A DNA stretch of 64,000 nt from an uncultured Sanguibacteroides sp. (GTDB lineage: Bacteria; Bacteroidota; Bacteroidia; Bacteroidales; Marinifilaceae). Where the stretch lies: positions 14,765-78,764 of the forward strand of contig NZ_UQRQ01000014.1 of assembly GCF_900543425.1 (NCBI RefSeq), given 5' to 3'. Made by a program: the position numbers and the translations under genes. Under the pieces are notes generated by a model. It ran no database searches. It was not told the DNA's origin and worked only from the letters and a program-made list of their open reading frames with translations. This document shows positions 46,363-56,615 of this stretch, one piece after another; within the stretch, counting starts at the first letter, position 1; each line of letters starts with the position of its first letter.

Positions 46363-47796
46363 TCACGGTTGAGGAGGGCATGGACAGAGCTCCGATATTT
46401 TCTTCTTCAGGTTATCTACATTCACCGGTTTGGGTAAGCAACCATTAAATCCGTTGGATAATATTCTTCGCATATCTTCGGGATAGGCAAAAGCCGTTAC
46501 GGCGACGATAGGTATGTCGGGTGATAACTTTCGGATGGCGGCCGTAGCCTCATAACCATCCATTTCCGGCATTTTGATATCCATCAGAATCATACAAGGA
46601 TGATACATCTGGAACATCTCCACGGCTTCACGCCCGTTCCAAGCATGCACTAATGCATAATGCTTTTTGAGCATTACTTCAAAGAGTTTATAATTAGCGG
46701 GATCGTCCTCGGCTATGAGAAGAGTCGCCTGCTCGGATGTTCTAAAAGCTGGCTGCGGAAAAGGTTCTTGAGTTTTAGTAAGATTAGCCGATCTGGTAAT
46801 ACATTCAGACGGCAACAAAAACCAGAATGTAGATCCCTGTCCTTCAGCCGAGTATACTCCGATCTCTCCTCCCAATCGTTCGATAATGCTTTTGCTGATT
46901 GCAAGACCTAACCCCGTACCCTTTACCTTGGCATCGAGTTTAATAAAGCGTTCAAAAACACTATCCAACTTGTCAGATGAAATACCACAACCGGTATCCT
47001 CCACGTAGAAATACCACCGACCGTCAGGATGCTTTCGGTATCCGAAATGAATATGCCCCTGCTGGGTAAATTTAGCTGCATTATTAATGAAATTATGCAA
47101 CACCTGTAAAAGACGTCCCCGATCGGTATAAATAATACAACCGGGCTCTTTATACGTACAAACTACCTCTACAGCCGGATTAGTTATCTTCATGCGGCTC
47201 GTCTGTTCCAACTCTTCCATCAGCGTATTCAAATCATGATTGGCAAATGTAAATTCCAATGTTCCTGCCTCGATCTTCGACAGGTCGAGAATATCGCCAA
47301 TAAGTTGCAACAATAGGGCATTGTTGTTTTGAATGATACTAAGGTATTCCTTTTTTTCCTCCTCTTCTTCCGTTTGGGCCAATAATTCCGAAAAGCCCAC
47401 GATCGCATTCAGGGGCGTACGGATCTCATGGCTCATGTTAGCCAGAAAGGCACTTTTAAGCGTATTGCTCCGTTCGGCCTGTTCCTTGGCTTCGAATAGA
47501 GATCTTTCCATACGTTTCTGGGCCGTAACCACACGTGCAGATCCTATTAACACTAAAGGTTTTCCATCTATATCGTATTTTGGGCTACTACTCTGGACTT
47601 CCACCCATTCATATTCCCTATCATTATACCAATGAATGGGATAAACGTCGTGAAATTCAGAGATATGCCCTTCAATCAGATCCATGAACAAATCGATCGA
47701 ATTACGGATGAATACGAGATAAATATTCATCGACAGAAAGGGTATAATTCCCTTGCTCATCAGGCCCTTGAGCACTCTCATGGTGATAAATGTCAT
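46363..47796 (-). pseudogene. Hybrid histidine kinase, C-terminal part of a frameshifted gene
   Basis: From about 47701 down this frame gives, in order: the second half of a PAS domain (SEFHDVYPIHWYNDREYEWV), HisKA (FLANMSHEIRTPLNAIVGFS), HATPase (VEDTGCGISS, GTGLGLAISKSI) and a receiver domain (CMILMDIKMPEMDGYE). The first 30 or so residues of this frame merely shadow the preceding gene part. The join with the N-terminal part lies at about 47702-47708, where the code for roughly 4 residues (about 11 bases) seems lost. The gene was probably one hybrid kinase of about 900 residues. Confidence 0.8.
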
Positions 47797-49090
47797 AGTC
47801 GCAGGTTAAGGTGGCAGCTTTCAGATCCCCACTCCACGGAATAACCTGCGCAATCCCCAATACAGAAGAGAGCGTAACATTTTTGAGATCCAAGTCCTCT
47901 TTAGCCTGCCGTAAAGCCAGCTCCGTTTCTTTTTGCTCGGTAATCCGCTGAGCCGAACCTATCAGCTGCACGGGCCGTCCGTCTGCCCCGCGACGAGCGA
48001 TGCTACTCTGAACCTGTACCCACTCCCATTCTCGGTTGTTGAACCAATGCACGAGATAGACTTCATGAAATTCCTCCCGTTCTCCTTTAGCCAATTCGTC
48101 AATCATACGAACAGCATCCTCTCGATAATCAGGATGAATACCGGCAAAATAGTGTTTCATAGGAATGACGTAACGCCCCTGTTCATCGGGTCCATTGGCA
48201 TTCTCAGGATGATAAGCATTATAGTCACAATAAAATATGTCATTTATAAGGTCACACCCCCAAGGAATAACTTTTGCCAGACTTAATACAGAAGAGAGAA
48301 CCATATTCTTATGTGCCAGTTCATCTTTCGTATGCAAAAGCGATACTTGGGTCTCTTTTAATTCAGAAATATCAAGGGCGCTACTCAAGAGCAACTTCTC
48401 GTCTCCGAAAGTAAACAGAGTTCGCGTGACAACGAAAGTATGTTCCCTATTGTCATTAGCCATGTATTTTTCAATACCTTGATACTGTTTTTCCGGTCCT
48501 TGTAGCAACTGTCGATCGATCTGCCGAATCCTATATGCCTTTTCCATAGGCATAAAAAGCTCTTCGGTACCTCCAATCATTTCCCCGGCCGAACGCCCGA
48601 ACAGCTCAGCTTTTTTACTCCAGTAGACATAACGTTCGGTATCCATGCTCTTGACCGAAATAGGAATAGGAATATTATCCAACACTTCAGCAAAAAAATG
48701 ATGCAAGTGCTCCGATTCTATCGGGATAACAGACTTTTCATCTATAGTACGGATATGAACCAATACCTGATCCGTTTCCAGATAAAAAAGAGATGTTTCA
48801 TAAAAATACATTTTTCCATCCGCTTTCCCTTTATGCCGGAAAACAAACTTACGAGACTGTCGGGTCCGAATGACAAAATCCCAATGGTCTAATCCGATAC
48901 CGATCGTATTTTTCACATTGTCTTCCGTTATACAACGTCCGATAAAAGCCTCCGGATGATCGGACATCAATTCGGTCTTAGGATGAAAAATATCCAAAAT
49001 TGTAGCGTTTGGGTCACAAAGAACGAACATATCCGGCATAACATCGAATATGGGACCGTATAGGTCGGCTATTTTAGGTGAGTTGTTCAT
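47702..49090 (-). pseudogene. PAS-rich sensor, N-terminal part of a frameshifted hybrid kinase
   Basis: The 462-residue frame holds an N-terminal PAS domain, a second with DNIPIPISVKSMDTERYVYW, and two closely related PAS-PAC units recognised by EWEWVQVQSSIARRGADGRP and the AQVIPWSGDL repeat. It stops at SRIHP. The preceding unit continues IHPDYREDAVRM, which shows that the natural sequence goes on past this stop in the other frame. No membrane segment is seen, so the kinase would be cytoplasmic. It starts 24 bases after the neighbouring kinase gene and belongs to that operon. Confidence 0.8.
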
Positions 49091-49113
49091 ATTTTTGATA
49101 ATTAATTTTTTTC

Positions 49114-50622
49114 CTATGGTTCCAACGGTAACTTAATGGTAAAACGGGAACCCTTTTTCAAAAGAGAGGATACGGAGATCGTACCGCCCAGTCGTTCGGT
49201 AATGATTTTACAGATCGAAAGCCCTAATCCCGCACCCTGCATAAAGGAATCTACTTTATAAAACCGTTCGAAAATCTTTTCAGAATTTTCAATCGAAATG
49301 CCCCGACCGGTATCAGCAACGAATAATCGCACGGCCTTACCATCGCTGGAAAGAGTATAGCCCAAGTCGATATGCCCCTTTGCAGTAAACTTTACTGCAT
49401 TGCCAATCAGGTGTTCTACCACTTGTCGCAGGCGCAACGAATCGGTAATAATCCGTATGTCTTCCGAGGGCAATAACAGATTAAATTCTACGCCAACAGG
49501 TATAGCATACCTTTGATTAAGGTGAATATCCGAAAGAAGTTTACCGAGCGAATGTTCTGCAAAGCTGTACTCCATAGCACCCGTTTCGATACGGGAAAGA
49601 TCGAGAATATCGGAAACAAGCGTGAGCAGGTGATCACAATTCTTACTGATCAGCATCGCATACTCTTTAGCATCTTCGCTATTGGTATCAACTTCACCTC
49701 CGGTAAGTAAGTTTGAAAAACCAACAATAGCGTTAAGAGGCGTACGGAGTTCATGACTCATATTGGCCAAAAAAGCACTTTTCAGCCTATCGCTCTGTTC
49801 GGCCTTATTCTTGGCTATAGTCAGAGTCTCCTCGATATCCTTATGGGCCTGTGTACTCATACAGATACCCACGATACGATAAGGCATGCCTTTAACTTGA
49901 CCGAGATAGGTAGACTGCCCCTCAAACCATTCGTAACGATTGTCACCACGGCGTAGCCGGAAAGGAACGGGATAAGGATAATGTTCACCGCTAAAATGCA
50001 GCGTCAGGGCATGGGCCATCGAATCCCGGTCGTCGGGATGTATTCTTTCGGAGAAAGCTTCAAGCGTCATCGTATAATCCTTTGTAGGAATACCGGTATA
50101 ATCGAAATAACGAGGATCGATAATCATAGTAGCGCGTTCAAAATCATAGAACCACGGAAAAATCTTGGTCGACCCTAAAGCCATCTTAATCATGTACTCC
50201 TGCGTCATTTCGTCCACAACATTACGGAAAGAGAACAAAAACCTTCCACAATCCAGACGAGAAATACAACCGGTAGCAAAAAACATGATCTTGTTGTCTT
50301 TCATGCCCATTAAGGAATCCTGCGGTAACGCAACCTGTTCCGTTTTCACATCATTAAAACGAGAGATAAGTTCCGGCAAGATATTGTCGTTACGATACAT
50401 AATAGTAATCAAATCAAAAAGCTTCTGTCCTTCGATATCTTCACCAAGATGCAGATCCTTCCGGGCCATATTGTTGGCCCGAAAAATCGTCCCGTCGGTA
50501 TCGAAAAAAATCACGCTTGTCTGCAGAGCGTTCAGCAGACGATCAGAGAGAAATCCTTCGCTAACGCAATGGATCTCATCACTTTTACGATTTGAGTTTA
50601 AGTGTTTTAAAGCAGTACACAT
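49114..50622 (-). CDS. PAS-domain sensor histidine kinase
   Basis: The 502-residue protein has a PAS domain at about 25-140, a second at about 150-270 (WFYDFERATMIIDPRYFDYTG, IHPDDRDSM), HisKA with FLANMSHELRTPLNAIVGFS and HATPase with VADTGRGISI and GAGLGLSICKII. There is no receiver or membrane segment, so it would need an external response regulator. It is the first gene of the operon with the hybrid kinase. No regulator is coded immediately next to it; the divergent AraC and LuxR proteins have no receiver domains. Confidence 0.9.
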   Translation of the reverse strand: MCTALKHLNSNRKSDEIHCVSEGFLSDRLLNALQTSVIFFDTDGTIFRANNMARKDLHLGEDIEGQKLFDLITIMYRNDNILPELISRFNDVKTEQVALPQDSLMGMKDNKIMFFATGCISRLDCGRFLFSFRNVVDEMTQEYMIKMALGSTKIFPWFYDFERATMIIDPRYFDYTGIPTKDYTMTLEAFSERIHPDDRDSMAHALTLHFSGEHYPYPVPFRLRRGDNRYEWFEGQSTYLGQVKGMPYRIVGICMSTQAHKDIEETLTIAKNKAEQSDRLKSAFLANMSHELRTPLNAIVGFSNLLTGGEVDTNSEDAKEYAMLISKNCDHLLTLVSDILDLSRIETGAMEYSFAEHSLGKLLSDIHLNQRYAIPVGVEFNLLLPSEDIRIITDSLRLRQVVEHLIGNAVKFTAKGHIDLGYTLSSDGKAVRLFVADTGRGISIENSEKIFERFYKVDSFMQGAGLGLSICKIITERLGGTISVSSLLKKGSRFTIKLPLEP

Positions 50623-50824
50623 CGATATCTTGTTTTAATGTCTCTATTACGCATTACCAACATTTCGCCCGTTCAATCAAGGAAAACAGGCAAAAATCAG
50701 CCGTCAAATTTTGCAGATATAGCTTTACTCGGCGAATTTAAATAATAAACCATATTTCTGTCCCATTCGGGCAATTATTGCCTGCAATTAGTGAGAATAT
50801 GACAGTTTTTTAAAGAGAAATCAT

Positions 50825-50832
50825 TATTTTTG
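50825..50832 (+). promoter_or_regulatory. Promoter -7 element of the AraC-type gene
   Basis: TATTTTTG fits TAnnTTTG, 36 bases before the ATG at 50869; a T-rich tract (about 50805-50811) stands in for the -33 element. Confidence 0.45.
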
Positions 50833-50868
50833 TATACACTAAAATAGGATGAAGAATACATCGTACTA

Positions 50869-51738
50869 ATGAATCGGGAAATAAAATCAAATACCCATAT
50901 TTTCGAATCGAAAAAAGACAAGGAATTTGGTATATACACGAACCTTGCCGACTTACCGCTATCGGAATGCCCTGCTTATCTGAAAGAGAGTATCGGAGCC
51001 ATATGCATATCGGGAACGATATCCATACAGGTGTTCGATACCAAGTTCAAGATCGTACCCGGAATGGTCGTAACCTTGCTTCCCTGGCAACTCGTATCCA
51101 TCAAAGAGGTCAGTAAAGACTTTCAAATCATGTTTTTCCGGATATCATTGACCATGTTTACCGATAGTTTGAGTAGTCTGTGGAGACTCAGACCGGGATT
51201 CTTTTTTTACATGCGCAAACATATTGCTTCCAAACCTGAAACAGATAATATTCAGCGTTTTATAAATTATTGTGACCTTTTAACTTATTGGGCTGAAAAT
51301 GCACCTCAAAACTGTCGCCGGGAAACGATTATGCAACTTTTACGAGTATATTACTGGACCGTTTACGCTATTTATATCAACGATCCCACAGAAAAGAATA
51401 CCAAATATACGCGGAAAGAGGAATATGCTTTCCAATTCATGCGCCTGATCATCGAAGAGCATTCCCCGAGTATGGATGTAGTACACTATGCCGATAAACT
51501 GGGGATATCTCCCAAATACCTGACGAACATAATTAAGAGCTTCAGCGGCCAATCCGCCCACGATTGGATTGTCTATTATACACTTCTCGAGATCAAAGCT
51601 CTGTTGCGGGAATCGTCTATGGACTTAAAATCGATTGCAGCCCGTGTCAATTTTCCCGATCAGTCGACGCTAAGTCGCTTTTTCCGCCATTACACGGGTA
51701 TGACACCCTCAAAATATAGAGAAAAAATTCATTTTTGA
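50869..51738 (+). CDS. AraC-family transcriptional regulator
   Basis: The 289-residue protein has an N-terminal cupin-like sensing domain (GAICISGTISIQVF, PGMVVTLLPWQLVS) and a C-terminal double helix-turn-helix (VVHYADKLGISPKYLTNIIK and DLKSIAARVNFPDQSTLSRF, ending TGMTPSKYREK). It is divergent from the PAS kinase operon, separated by about 245 bases that hold only promoter elements. Co-direction with the downstream PAS-LuxR gene suggests a signalling cluster. No target can be named. Confidence 0.92.
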   Translation: MNREIKSNTHIFESKKDKEFGIYTNLADLPLSECPAYLKESIGAICISGTISIQVFDTKFKIVPGMVVTLLPWQLVSIKEVSKDFQIMFFRISLTMFTDSLSSLWRLRPGFFFYMRKHIASKPETDNIQRFINYCDLLTYWAENAPQNCRRETIMQLLRVYYWTVYAIYINDPTEKNTKYTRKEEYAFQFMRLIIEEHSPSMDVVHYADKLGISPKYLTNIIKSFSGQSAHDWIVYYTLLEIKALLRESSMDLKSIAARVNFPDQSTLSRFFRHYTGMTPSKYREKIHF

Positions 51739-51888
51739 CCAAGACCCGCAAACAGATGTTTCCCGTTAACAATTTCAAATTGCAAATCATCTCACTATTT
51801 TTCACATGATCGATACTTGGGAAAACCAAAATGCACAAGTAGATTAAGCTGTTAATTTTATTTAAGATTAATTCCGAACTTATTCCTC

Positions 51889-51896
51889 TACCTTTG
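51889..51896 (+). promoter_or_regulatory. Promoter -7 element of the PAS-LuxR gene
   Basis: TACCTTTG fits TAnnTTTG and lies 58 bases before the ATG at 51955. Confidence 0.4.
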
Positions 51897-51954
51897 TTTT
51901 GTATAAAAAAACCGTTTGGAGCAAACACAAAAGATATCATTCATAATTTACGAT

Positions 51955-52722
51955 ATGAAATCAACCGATATGACCAGAGAAGAGTTATGGGCAAAACAAC
52001 ATTTATCAACTTCGGATATCGATTACGATATTTGGGAACGGGATAAAAGTATTCTCCGCCAAATGTCGAGATTAAACCGAAACTGCACCTTTGTAGTTGA
52101 CGTTTTCAAATGCAGATACGCCTTTGCCTCCTCTAATTTTGTCGATTTATTAGGATACGACAACCATAAAATCGCTACGCTGGAACAGCAAGGCGACTAT
52201 TTAGAATCACGTATTCACCCCGACGATTTGGCACAATTAAAAACGTTACAAGTCCAACTGGGTAAATTTATTTATAGTTTACCTATCGAACAAAGAAATA
52301 ATTATTGCAACATATATGGTTTTCGGGTGCGCAACTCAAGACAAAAATACGTGCGTGTCGTCAGCAAGCATCAGGTTTTAGAACAAGCCCGTAATGGAAA
52401 AGCTTGGCTCATCTTGGGTAATATGGACCTCGCTCCAGACCAGAACAAATCCGATCAGGTGGATTGTACCGTACTTAACCTTAAAAACGGAGAGATGTTT
52501 TCTCCGTCTATACTAACGACACCTTCTGTTCACTTAACTCAAAGGGAAATCGAAATATTACGATTAATCCAAAGAGGATTTCTAAGTAAAGAGATCGCAA
52601 ACAAACTCGGCATCAGTATCCACACAGTTAATATTCATCGCCAAAACCTACTCCGCAAACTGGGGGTACAACACTCCATTGAAGCCATTAACGCAGGTCT
52701 GGAGTTAGGCCTACTTCATTAA
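51955..52722 (+). CDS. PAS-LuxR transcriptional regulator
   Basis: The ATG at 51955 is preferred to an upstream TTG at 51916; 51970 is also possible. The 255-residue product has an N-terminal PAS-like region (FVDLLGYDNHKIATLEQQGD, RIHPDD) and a GerE/LuxR helix-turn-helix at the C-terminus (LTQREIEILRLIQRGFLSKE, GISIHTVNIHRQNLLRKLGV). There is no receiver domain, so the PAS region senses a ligand or partner directly. Stand-alone PAS-LuxR regulators are common in Bacteroidetes. Confidence 0.9.
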   Translation: MKSTDMTREELWAKQHLSTSDIDYDIWERDKSILRQMSRLNRNCTFVVDVFKCRYAFASSNFVDLLGYDNHKIATLEQQGDYLESRIHPDDLAQLKTLQVQLGKFIYSLPIEQRNNYCNIYGFRVRNSRQKYVRVVSKHQVLEQARNGKAWLILGNMDLAPDQNKSDQVDCTVLNLKNGEMFSPSILTTPSVHLTQREIEILRLIQRGFLSKEIANKLGISIHTVNIHRQNLLRKLGVQHSIEAINAGLELGLLH

Positions 52723-52748
52723 CCTAAATACAGTACCAAACCACTCCT

Positions 52749-53333
52749 TTATGGCATCCACTCCACAACACCTGTAACTGGATGTGATTTTCTCCATTGT
52801 TCAAATTCCGCATAATTTCGAACTCCGTATTGAAGAACTGCCTGATAATATTCCACCCCCATAATCTTCTCCGTCTCCGGAGTTTCGTATTTTAATCTCA
52901 AGATCAACCGTCTGGTCTTATCGGTCAAAACAGCGGAAATACGTTCGGCAACTTGCTCGAAATATCCGTCATACCGAGAACCTTTCAGGATATGAATCAT
53001 ATCGATCTGCCAGAGTTCATTTTCGGCATCCTCATACCAAGCGTGCCACTCTACACAAGCTTCCACGGTATGTAATAGATTAATACACTCTATTTTTCGG
53101 ATAGAAGTATTTTCCGCCAATCGAGACATAGCCTTAAAACTGTCGGACAAAACCAACGGCGAAGAATAAATATGAAAATCGATATCCCGGTGCTTCATTA
53201 GCAATCCCATGCTCAAAGACCCCACCAAATTGACATGTGCACCGATACTTTCCCATACCGGAACAACACGAATAGTTTCTATGATTTCCCAAGCTTTCTG
53301 TTGGTTGCGTCTTGCAATATCGAGAATATCCAT
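52749..53333 (-). CDS. Nucleotidyltransferase-fold protein
   Basis: The 194-residue protein has the polymerase-beta-like motif LVGSLSMGLLMKHRDIDFHI, with the second carboxylate expected in the later segment QIDMIHILKG. The GS and hD-x-D spacing fit the minimal nucleotidyltransferase core. Families of this type include antibiotic adenylyltransferases and MNT toxins/antitoxins, but no HEPN partner gene is present. It stands alone between divergent and convergent neighbours. Activity unknown. Confidence 0.65.
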   Translation of the reverse strand: MDILDIARRNQQKAWEIIETIRVVPVWESIGAHVNLVGSLSMGLLMKHRDIDFHIYSSPLVLSDSFKAMSRLAENTSIRKIECINLLHTVEACVEWHAWYEDAENELWQIDMIHILKGSRYDGYFEQVAERISAVLTDKTRRLILRLKYETPETEKIMGVEYYQAVLQYGVRNYAEFEQWRKSHPVTGVVEWMP

Positions 53334-53420
53334 CTTTCTTTATTTGAGTGAGCGACAAAAATAGAAAAAAGAGCGAAAATATAGCTATAAATAACTATTC
53401 AATACCTGATTAAGTCGAAT

Positions 53421-53428
53421 TAACTTTG
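53421..53428 (+). promoter_or_regulatory. Promoter -7 element of the HelD-like gene
   Basis: TAACTTTG fits TAnnTTTG. It excludes the in-frame start at 53426 and supports the ATG at 53468. Confidence 0.45.
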
Positions 53429-53467
53429 CCTTCCTTCAAATCATCACAATATAATAACGAAAGTTTT

Positions 53468-55543
53468 ATGGTATTCAACGAAACAGAAAAACAGGAAAAA
53501 GAGTATTTGCGGCAGGTTATAAGCATTATAATGAATACGATAAACAACACGGATAAGTCTATCAAAGAACAGGTAAATACATTGCAGGAGTACAAAGACT
53601 ACCTATGGTCCAATAAAGACATCGACCCGCACGAGATTCGCTCCATGAGAGAGAGTATTTTAAATCACTTCGCCTTAGGTGAAAGCGTAATTGACAAACA
53701 CAAACGATTGGCCAAAATACTGGACATCCCCTATTTCGGACGAATAGACTTTACAGCAAAAAAGAATAGCAATATGATTACCCCCATTTACATCGGAATA
53801 CATACATTCTATGACCCCAATAAAAAAATGAATTTAATTTATGACTGGAGGGCTCCTATTTCAAGTCTGTTTTACGACCATGAGTTAGGAGAAGCCGCTT
53901 ATTCCTCTCCTACCGGTGAGGTTAACGGAAATATTTTGCTTAAACGACAATACCGTATCCGCAAAGGCAGGATGGAATATATGATCGAAAGTTCCCTGAC
54001 CGTTCACGATGACATTTTACAACGAGAACTGAGTTCCAACACCGACGATAAAATGAAGAGTATCGTTATGACGATTCAACGGGAGCAAAACCGGATTATC
54101 CGTAACAACGAGACAGATGTACTCATCATACAGGGAGTTGCCGGATCGGGTAAAACCTCCATAGCCTTACATCGTATCGCTTATTTGCTCTATACTTTGA
54201 AAGGAAATATCTCTTCAAAAGAGATTCTGATTATCTCACCCAACAAGGTTTTTGCCGATTATATCTCCAACGTACTTCCGGAACTCGGCGAAGAGAACGT
54301 ACCCGAAACCGGAATGGAACAGATTCTTTCAGGAATACTGGATCATAAATACAAATACCAAAATTCTTTTGAACAGGTAACAGAACTGCTCGAGAAGCCT
54401 GAACCGGAGTTCATCGAACGGATACGATACAAGGCTTCGTTCGATTTTATCTCACACCTCGATCAGTTTATTCTTTACCTGGAGAATCACTATTTTAAAG
54501 CGACAGACATAAAACTAACCAAACAGGTTACGGTTCCGGCCGAATTTATTGAAGAACAATTCAGACGTTTCAACCGCTTCCCCATACGCCAACGCTTTGA
54601 GGTTATGACTGATTATATACTGGAAAGAATACACGTCAAATACAATCTTACGATTGCAACCGCCGAAAAAAATCGATTAAAAAAGGAGATAGGAAAGATG
54701 TTTACCGGAAATAAAGACATTCAGGTCTATCAAGAATTTTTTAAATGGATTGGAAAGCCTGAAATGTTTAAAACACTTAAAAACAACAGATTAGAATACG
54801 CAGATTTAGCTCCCCTGGCTTACCTGCACATGGCTTTGTCTGGAAATACTCCCCGGTTTCGAGTCAAACATCTTTTAATCGACGAAATGCAAGATTATAC
54901 CCCGATACAGTACAAGGTTATCCAGAAACTTTACCCCTGCCGGAAAACTGTCCTGGGAGATGCGAATCAATCCATCAATCCCTACGGTTCGTCAACAGCC
55001 GACATAATCATGAAGGCATTGGTAAAAGGAAAAATCATGAAACTCTGTAAAAGTTATCGGTCAACTTTTGAAATCACAAATTTCGCCCAAAAAATTCTAA
55101 TGAATAAAGAATCACAACCCGTTATACGACACGGGAAACAACCTGATGTTCTTCAATTTAAAAACACGGAAGATGAAATTTCCGGCATAACCTATCTGAT
55201 CTCTTCCTTCAAAGAATCCGGATATAAATCATTCGGAATTATCTGTAAAACGGAATCACAGGCAAAAGAGGTAACGGAAAAACTTCAAGCCCATATCGAT
55301 GATATCTACTTCCTATCCAATCGAAGTTCAGCTTTCGTAAAGGGTATAATCATTACTTCGGCTCATATGGCGAAAGGATTGGAATTTGATGAGGTCGTCG
55401 TTCCCCAGGCAAATCATATAAATTATCACTCTGAAATAGAAAGAAGTATGCTTTACGTGGCCGTAACAAGAGCAATACATAAATTATCATTAACCTACTG
55501 CGGGAAACAGAGTGAACTCATTCCATCATCCCCGAAGCCATAA
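53468..55543 (+). CDS. HelD-like superfamily 1 helicase/ATPase
   Basis: The 691-residue protein has an N-terminal coiled coil (about 1-80), Walker A GVAGSGKTSIALHR, Walker B LLIDEMQDYTPIQ, and late motifs GDANQSINPYGS, AHMAKGLEFDEVVVPQ and LYVAVTRA. The N-terminal coiled coil before the motor and the split of the core by a long insertion are features of HelD, which removes stalled RNA polymerase from DNA. A UvrD-type repair role is the alternative. It is monocistronic with a strong terminator. Confidence 0.85.
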   Translation: MVFNETEKQEKEYLRQVISIIMNTINNTDKSIKEQVNTLQEYKDYLWSNKDIDPHEIRSMRESILNHFALGESVIDKHKRLAKILDIPYFGRIDFTAKKNSNMITPIYIGIHTFYDPNKKMNLIYDWRAPISSLFYDHELGEAAYSSPTGEVNGNILLKRQYRIRKGRMEYMIESSLTVHDDILQRELSSNTDDKMKSIVMTIQREQNRIIRNNETDVLIIQGVAGSGKTSIALHRIAYLLYTLKGNISSKEILIISPNKVFADYISNVLPELGEENVPETGMEQILSGILDHKYKYQNSFEQVTELLEKPEPEFIERIRYKASFDFISHLDQFILYLENHYFKATDIKLTKQVTVPAEFIEEQFRRFNRFPIRQRFEVMTDYILERIHVKYNLTIATAEKNRLKKEIGKMFTGNKDIQVYQEFFKWIGKPEMFKTLKNNRLEYADLAPLAYLHMALSGNTPRFRVKHLLIDEMQDYTPIQYKVIQKLYPCRKTVLGDANQSINPYGSSTADIIMKALVKGKIMKLCKSYRSTFEITNFAQKILMNKESQPVIRHGKQPDVLQFKNTEDEISGITYLISSFKESGYKSFGIICKTESQAKEVTEKLQAHIDDIYFLSNRSSAFVKGIIITSAHMAKGLEFDEVVVPQANHINYHSEIERSMLYVAVTRAIHKLSLTYCGKQSELIPSSPKP

Positions 55544-55606
55544 CAAGACCTGAATATAATTATGGTATTTCTCTATACATAAAAGAAAAAAGTCGCAGAA
55601 CAGATA

Positions 55607-55644
55607 ATCACTCGTAAAAAACAGTAGAGATTTTTACGAGTGAT
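55607..55644. terminator. Bidirectional terminator between the helicase and MerR genes
   Basis: ATCACTCGTAAAAA (55607-55620) is exactly complementary to 55631-55644, giving a 14-bp stem between convergent genes. Confidence 0.75.
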
Positions 55645-55658
55645 CTTATCCCTTGCAA

Positions 55659-56219
55659 CTATCGACTCACGGGCAGTTGGATTTCCGTCAGCCACTCTTC
55701 CACCGACTCTTTGTTCCAAATGCCGTCAATGTAACAAAAACGAGGTCTTTCGCTAACCTCATAACCATTCGCCTCAGCATAGGCATATAGCTCGGCAAAA
55801 GTTTCGGGCATATTTTCATACGCCCCGAAATGATTGACGCAAAGAGCAACGGGGACCTCCGGAAGCTCTTTGAATGCGATCAATTCGGAATCCTTTTTAC
55901 GTTCAACTACAGCCTCAAAATATTCAATGTCTATATTCACTCCGTACTCTTCATTGTATTCCACCGTAAAACAGTATTCAGGAACCGGACATTGGCATCC
56001 CAAACGGTACATTTCCGGACCAATAACATTCGGACACAAGTTGAATAACTCCTGATAAGAATCTATCATACGGCGGTGTGTTGCAAATACTCTTGCAGGC
56101 AATGATTTTTCAAATACTTTTTCCATAGCGTTTTTTTGTTGTTGGAGAGTACTTTCCAACTTGATAAGCTCGGTATGTCGCCATTGTAAACGTTCGATCT
56201 CGTTTTTACAATGTTCATT
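55659..56219 (-). pseudogene. MerR regulator, C-terminal effector part of a frameshifted gene
   Basis: This frame is open from about 56219 and encodes the end of a coiled coil (NEIERLQWRHTELIKLES) followed by a GyrI-like effector-binding domain of about 145 residues (ARVFATHRRMIDSYQELFNL, ALCVNHFGAYENMPETFAEL). It follows the MerR DNA-binding part in the +1/-1 shifted frame. One extra A in the tract at 56218-56221 (T on the plus strand) would join both into one protein. A start for separate translation is only a TTG at 56159. Confidence 0.8.
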
Positions 56220-56485
56220 TTAACCTTCATCGACTCGGAATCAGGATATATCTTACCGTCATTAAACAGTTCGGCAATCTCTTCAAGACTAAATCCTAAT
56301 CGTTTAAGATAAACGATTCTTGTCATTTGCCTAAGCTGACCAATATCATAGTAACGATAACCTGTCCACTCATCCACCTCGAAAGGGATAAGTAATCCTA
56401 TTTCCTCGTAGTGACGAAGCGTTTTGACCGTGACCTGGCACAATTTGGAAAACTCTCCGATTTTAAACCTCATTTTACTTTTCAT
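56066..56485 (-). pseudogene. MerR regulator, N-terminal DNA-binding part of a frameshifted gene
   Basis: The frame begins MKSKMRFKIGEFSKLCQVTV (Met5 is an alternative start) and contains the MerR wing-helix KTLRHYEEIGLLIPFEVDEW and TGYRYYDIGQLRQMTRIVYL with LKRLGFSLEEIAELFNDG. After about residue 90 the frame gives unlikely sequence (IVKTRSNVYNGDIPS) that is out of register with the coiled coil. The intact gene would be a MerR protein of about 275 residues with a multidrug-binding domain. It is divergent from a DUF3788 gene, with a palindrome between them. Confidence 0.82.
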
Positions 56486-56577
56486 AAACTCCTGCGCATT
56501 TGTTTACAACACAAAGATAACTCCTCCCTTAAGGTACGAGTCAAGAGATTTATCGAAAATATTTCTTTTTAACTATC

Positions 56578-56615
56578 ACAAACAAAATACGCAATATATT
56601 ACGTATTTTGTTTGT
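56578..56615. promoter_or_regulatory. Perfect palindrome spanning two divergent promoters
   Basis: ACAAACAAAATACG (56578-56591) is exactly complementary to 56602-56615. The right arm contains TTTG (56611-56614), 19 bases before TATCTTCG (56634-56641), facing the DUF3788 gene. The left arm contains, on the minus strand, TTTG (56586-56583), 21 bases before TATTTTCG (56561-56554), facing the MerR gene. It therefore overlaps both -33 elements, as an operator would. Confidence 0.7.

Noticed and set aside
52749..53333. A toxin-antitoxin module around the nucleotidyltransferase-like gene
   Set aside because: No HEPN or other partner gene is adjacent, so an MNT/HEPN pair is not supported.
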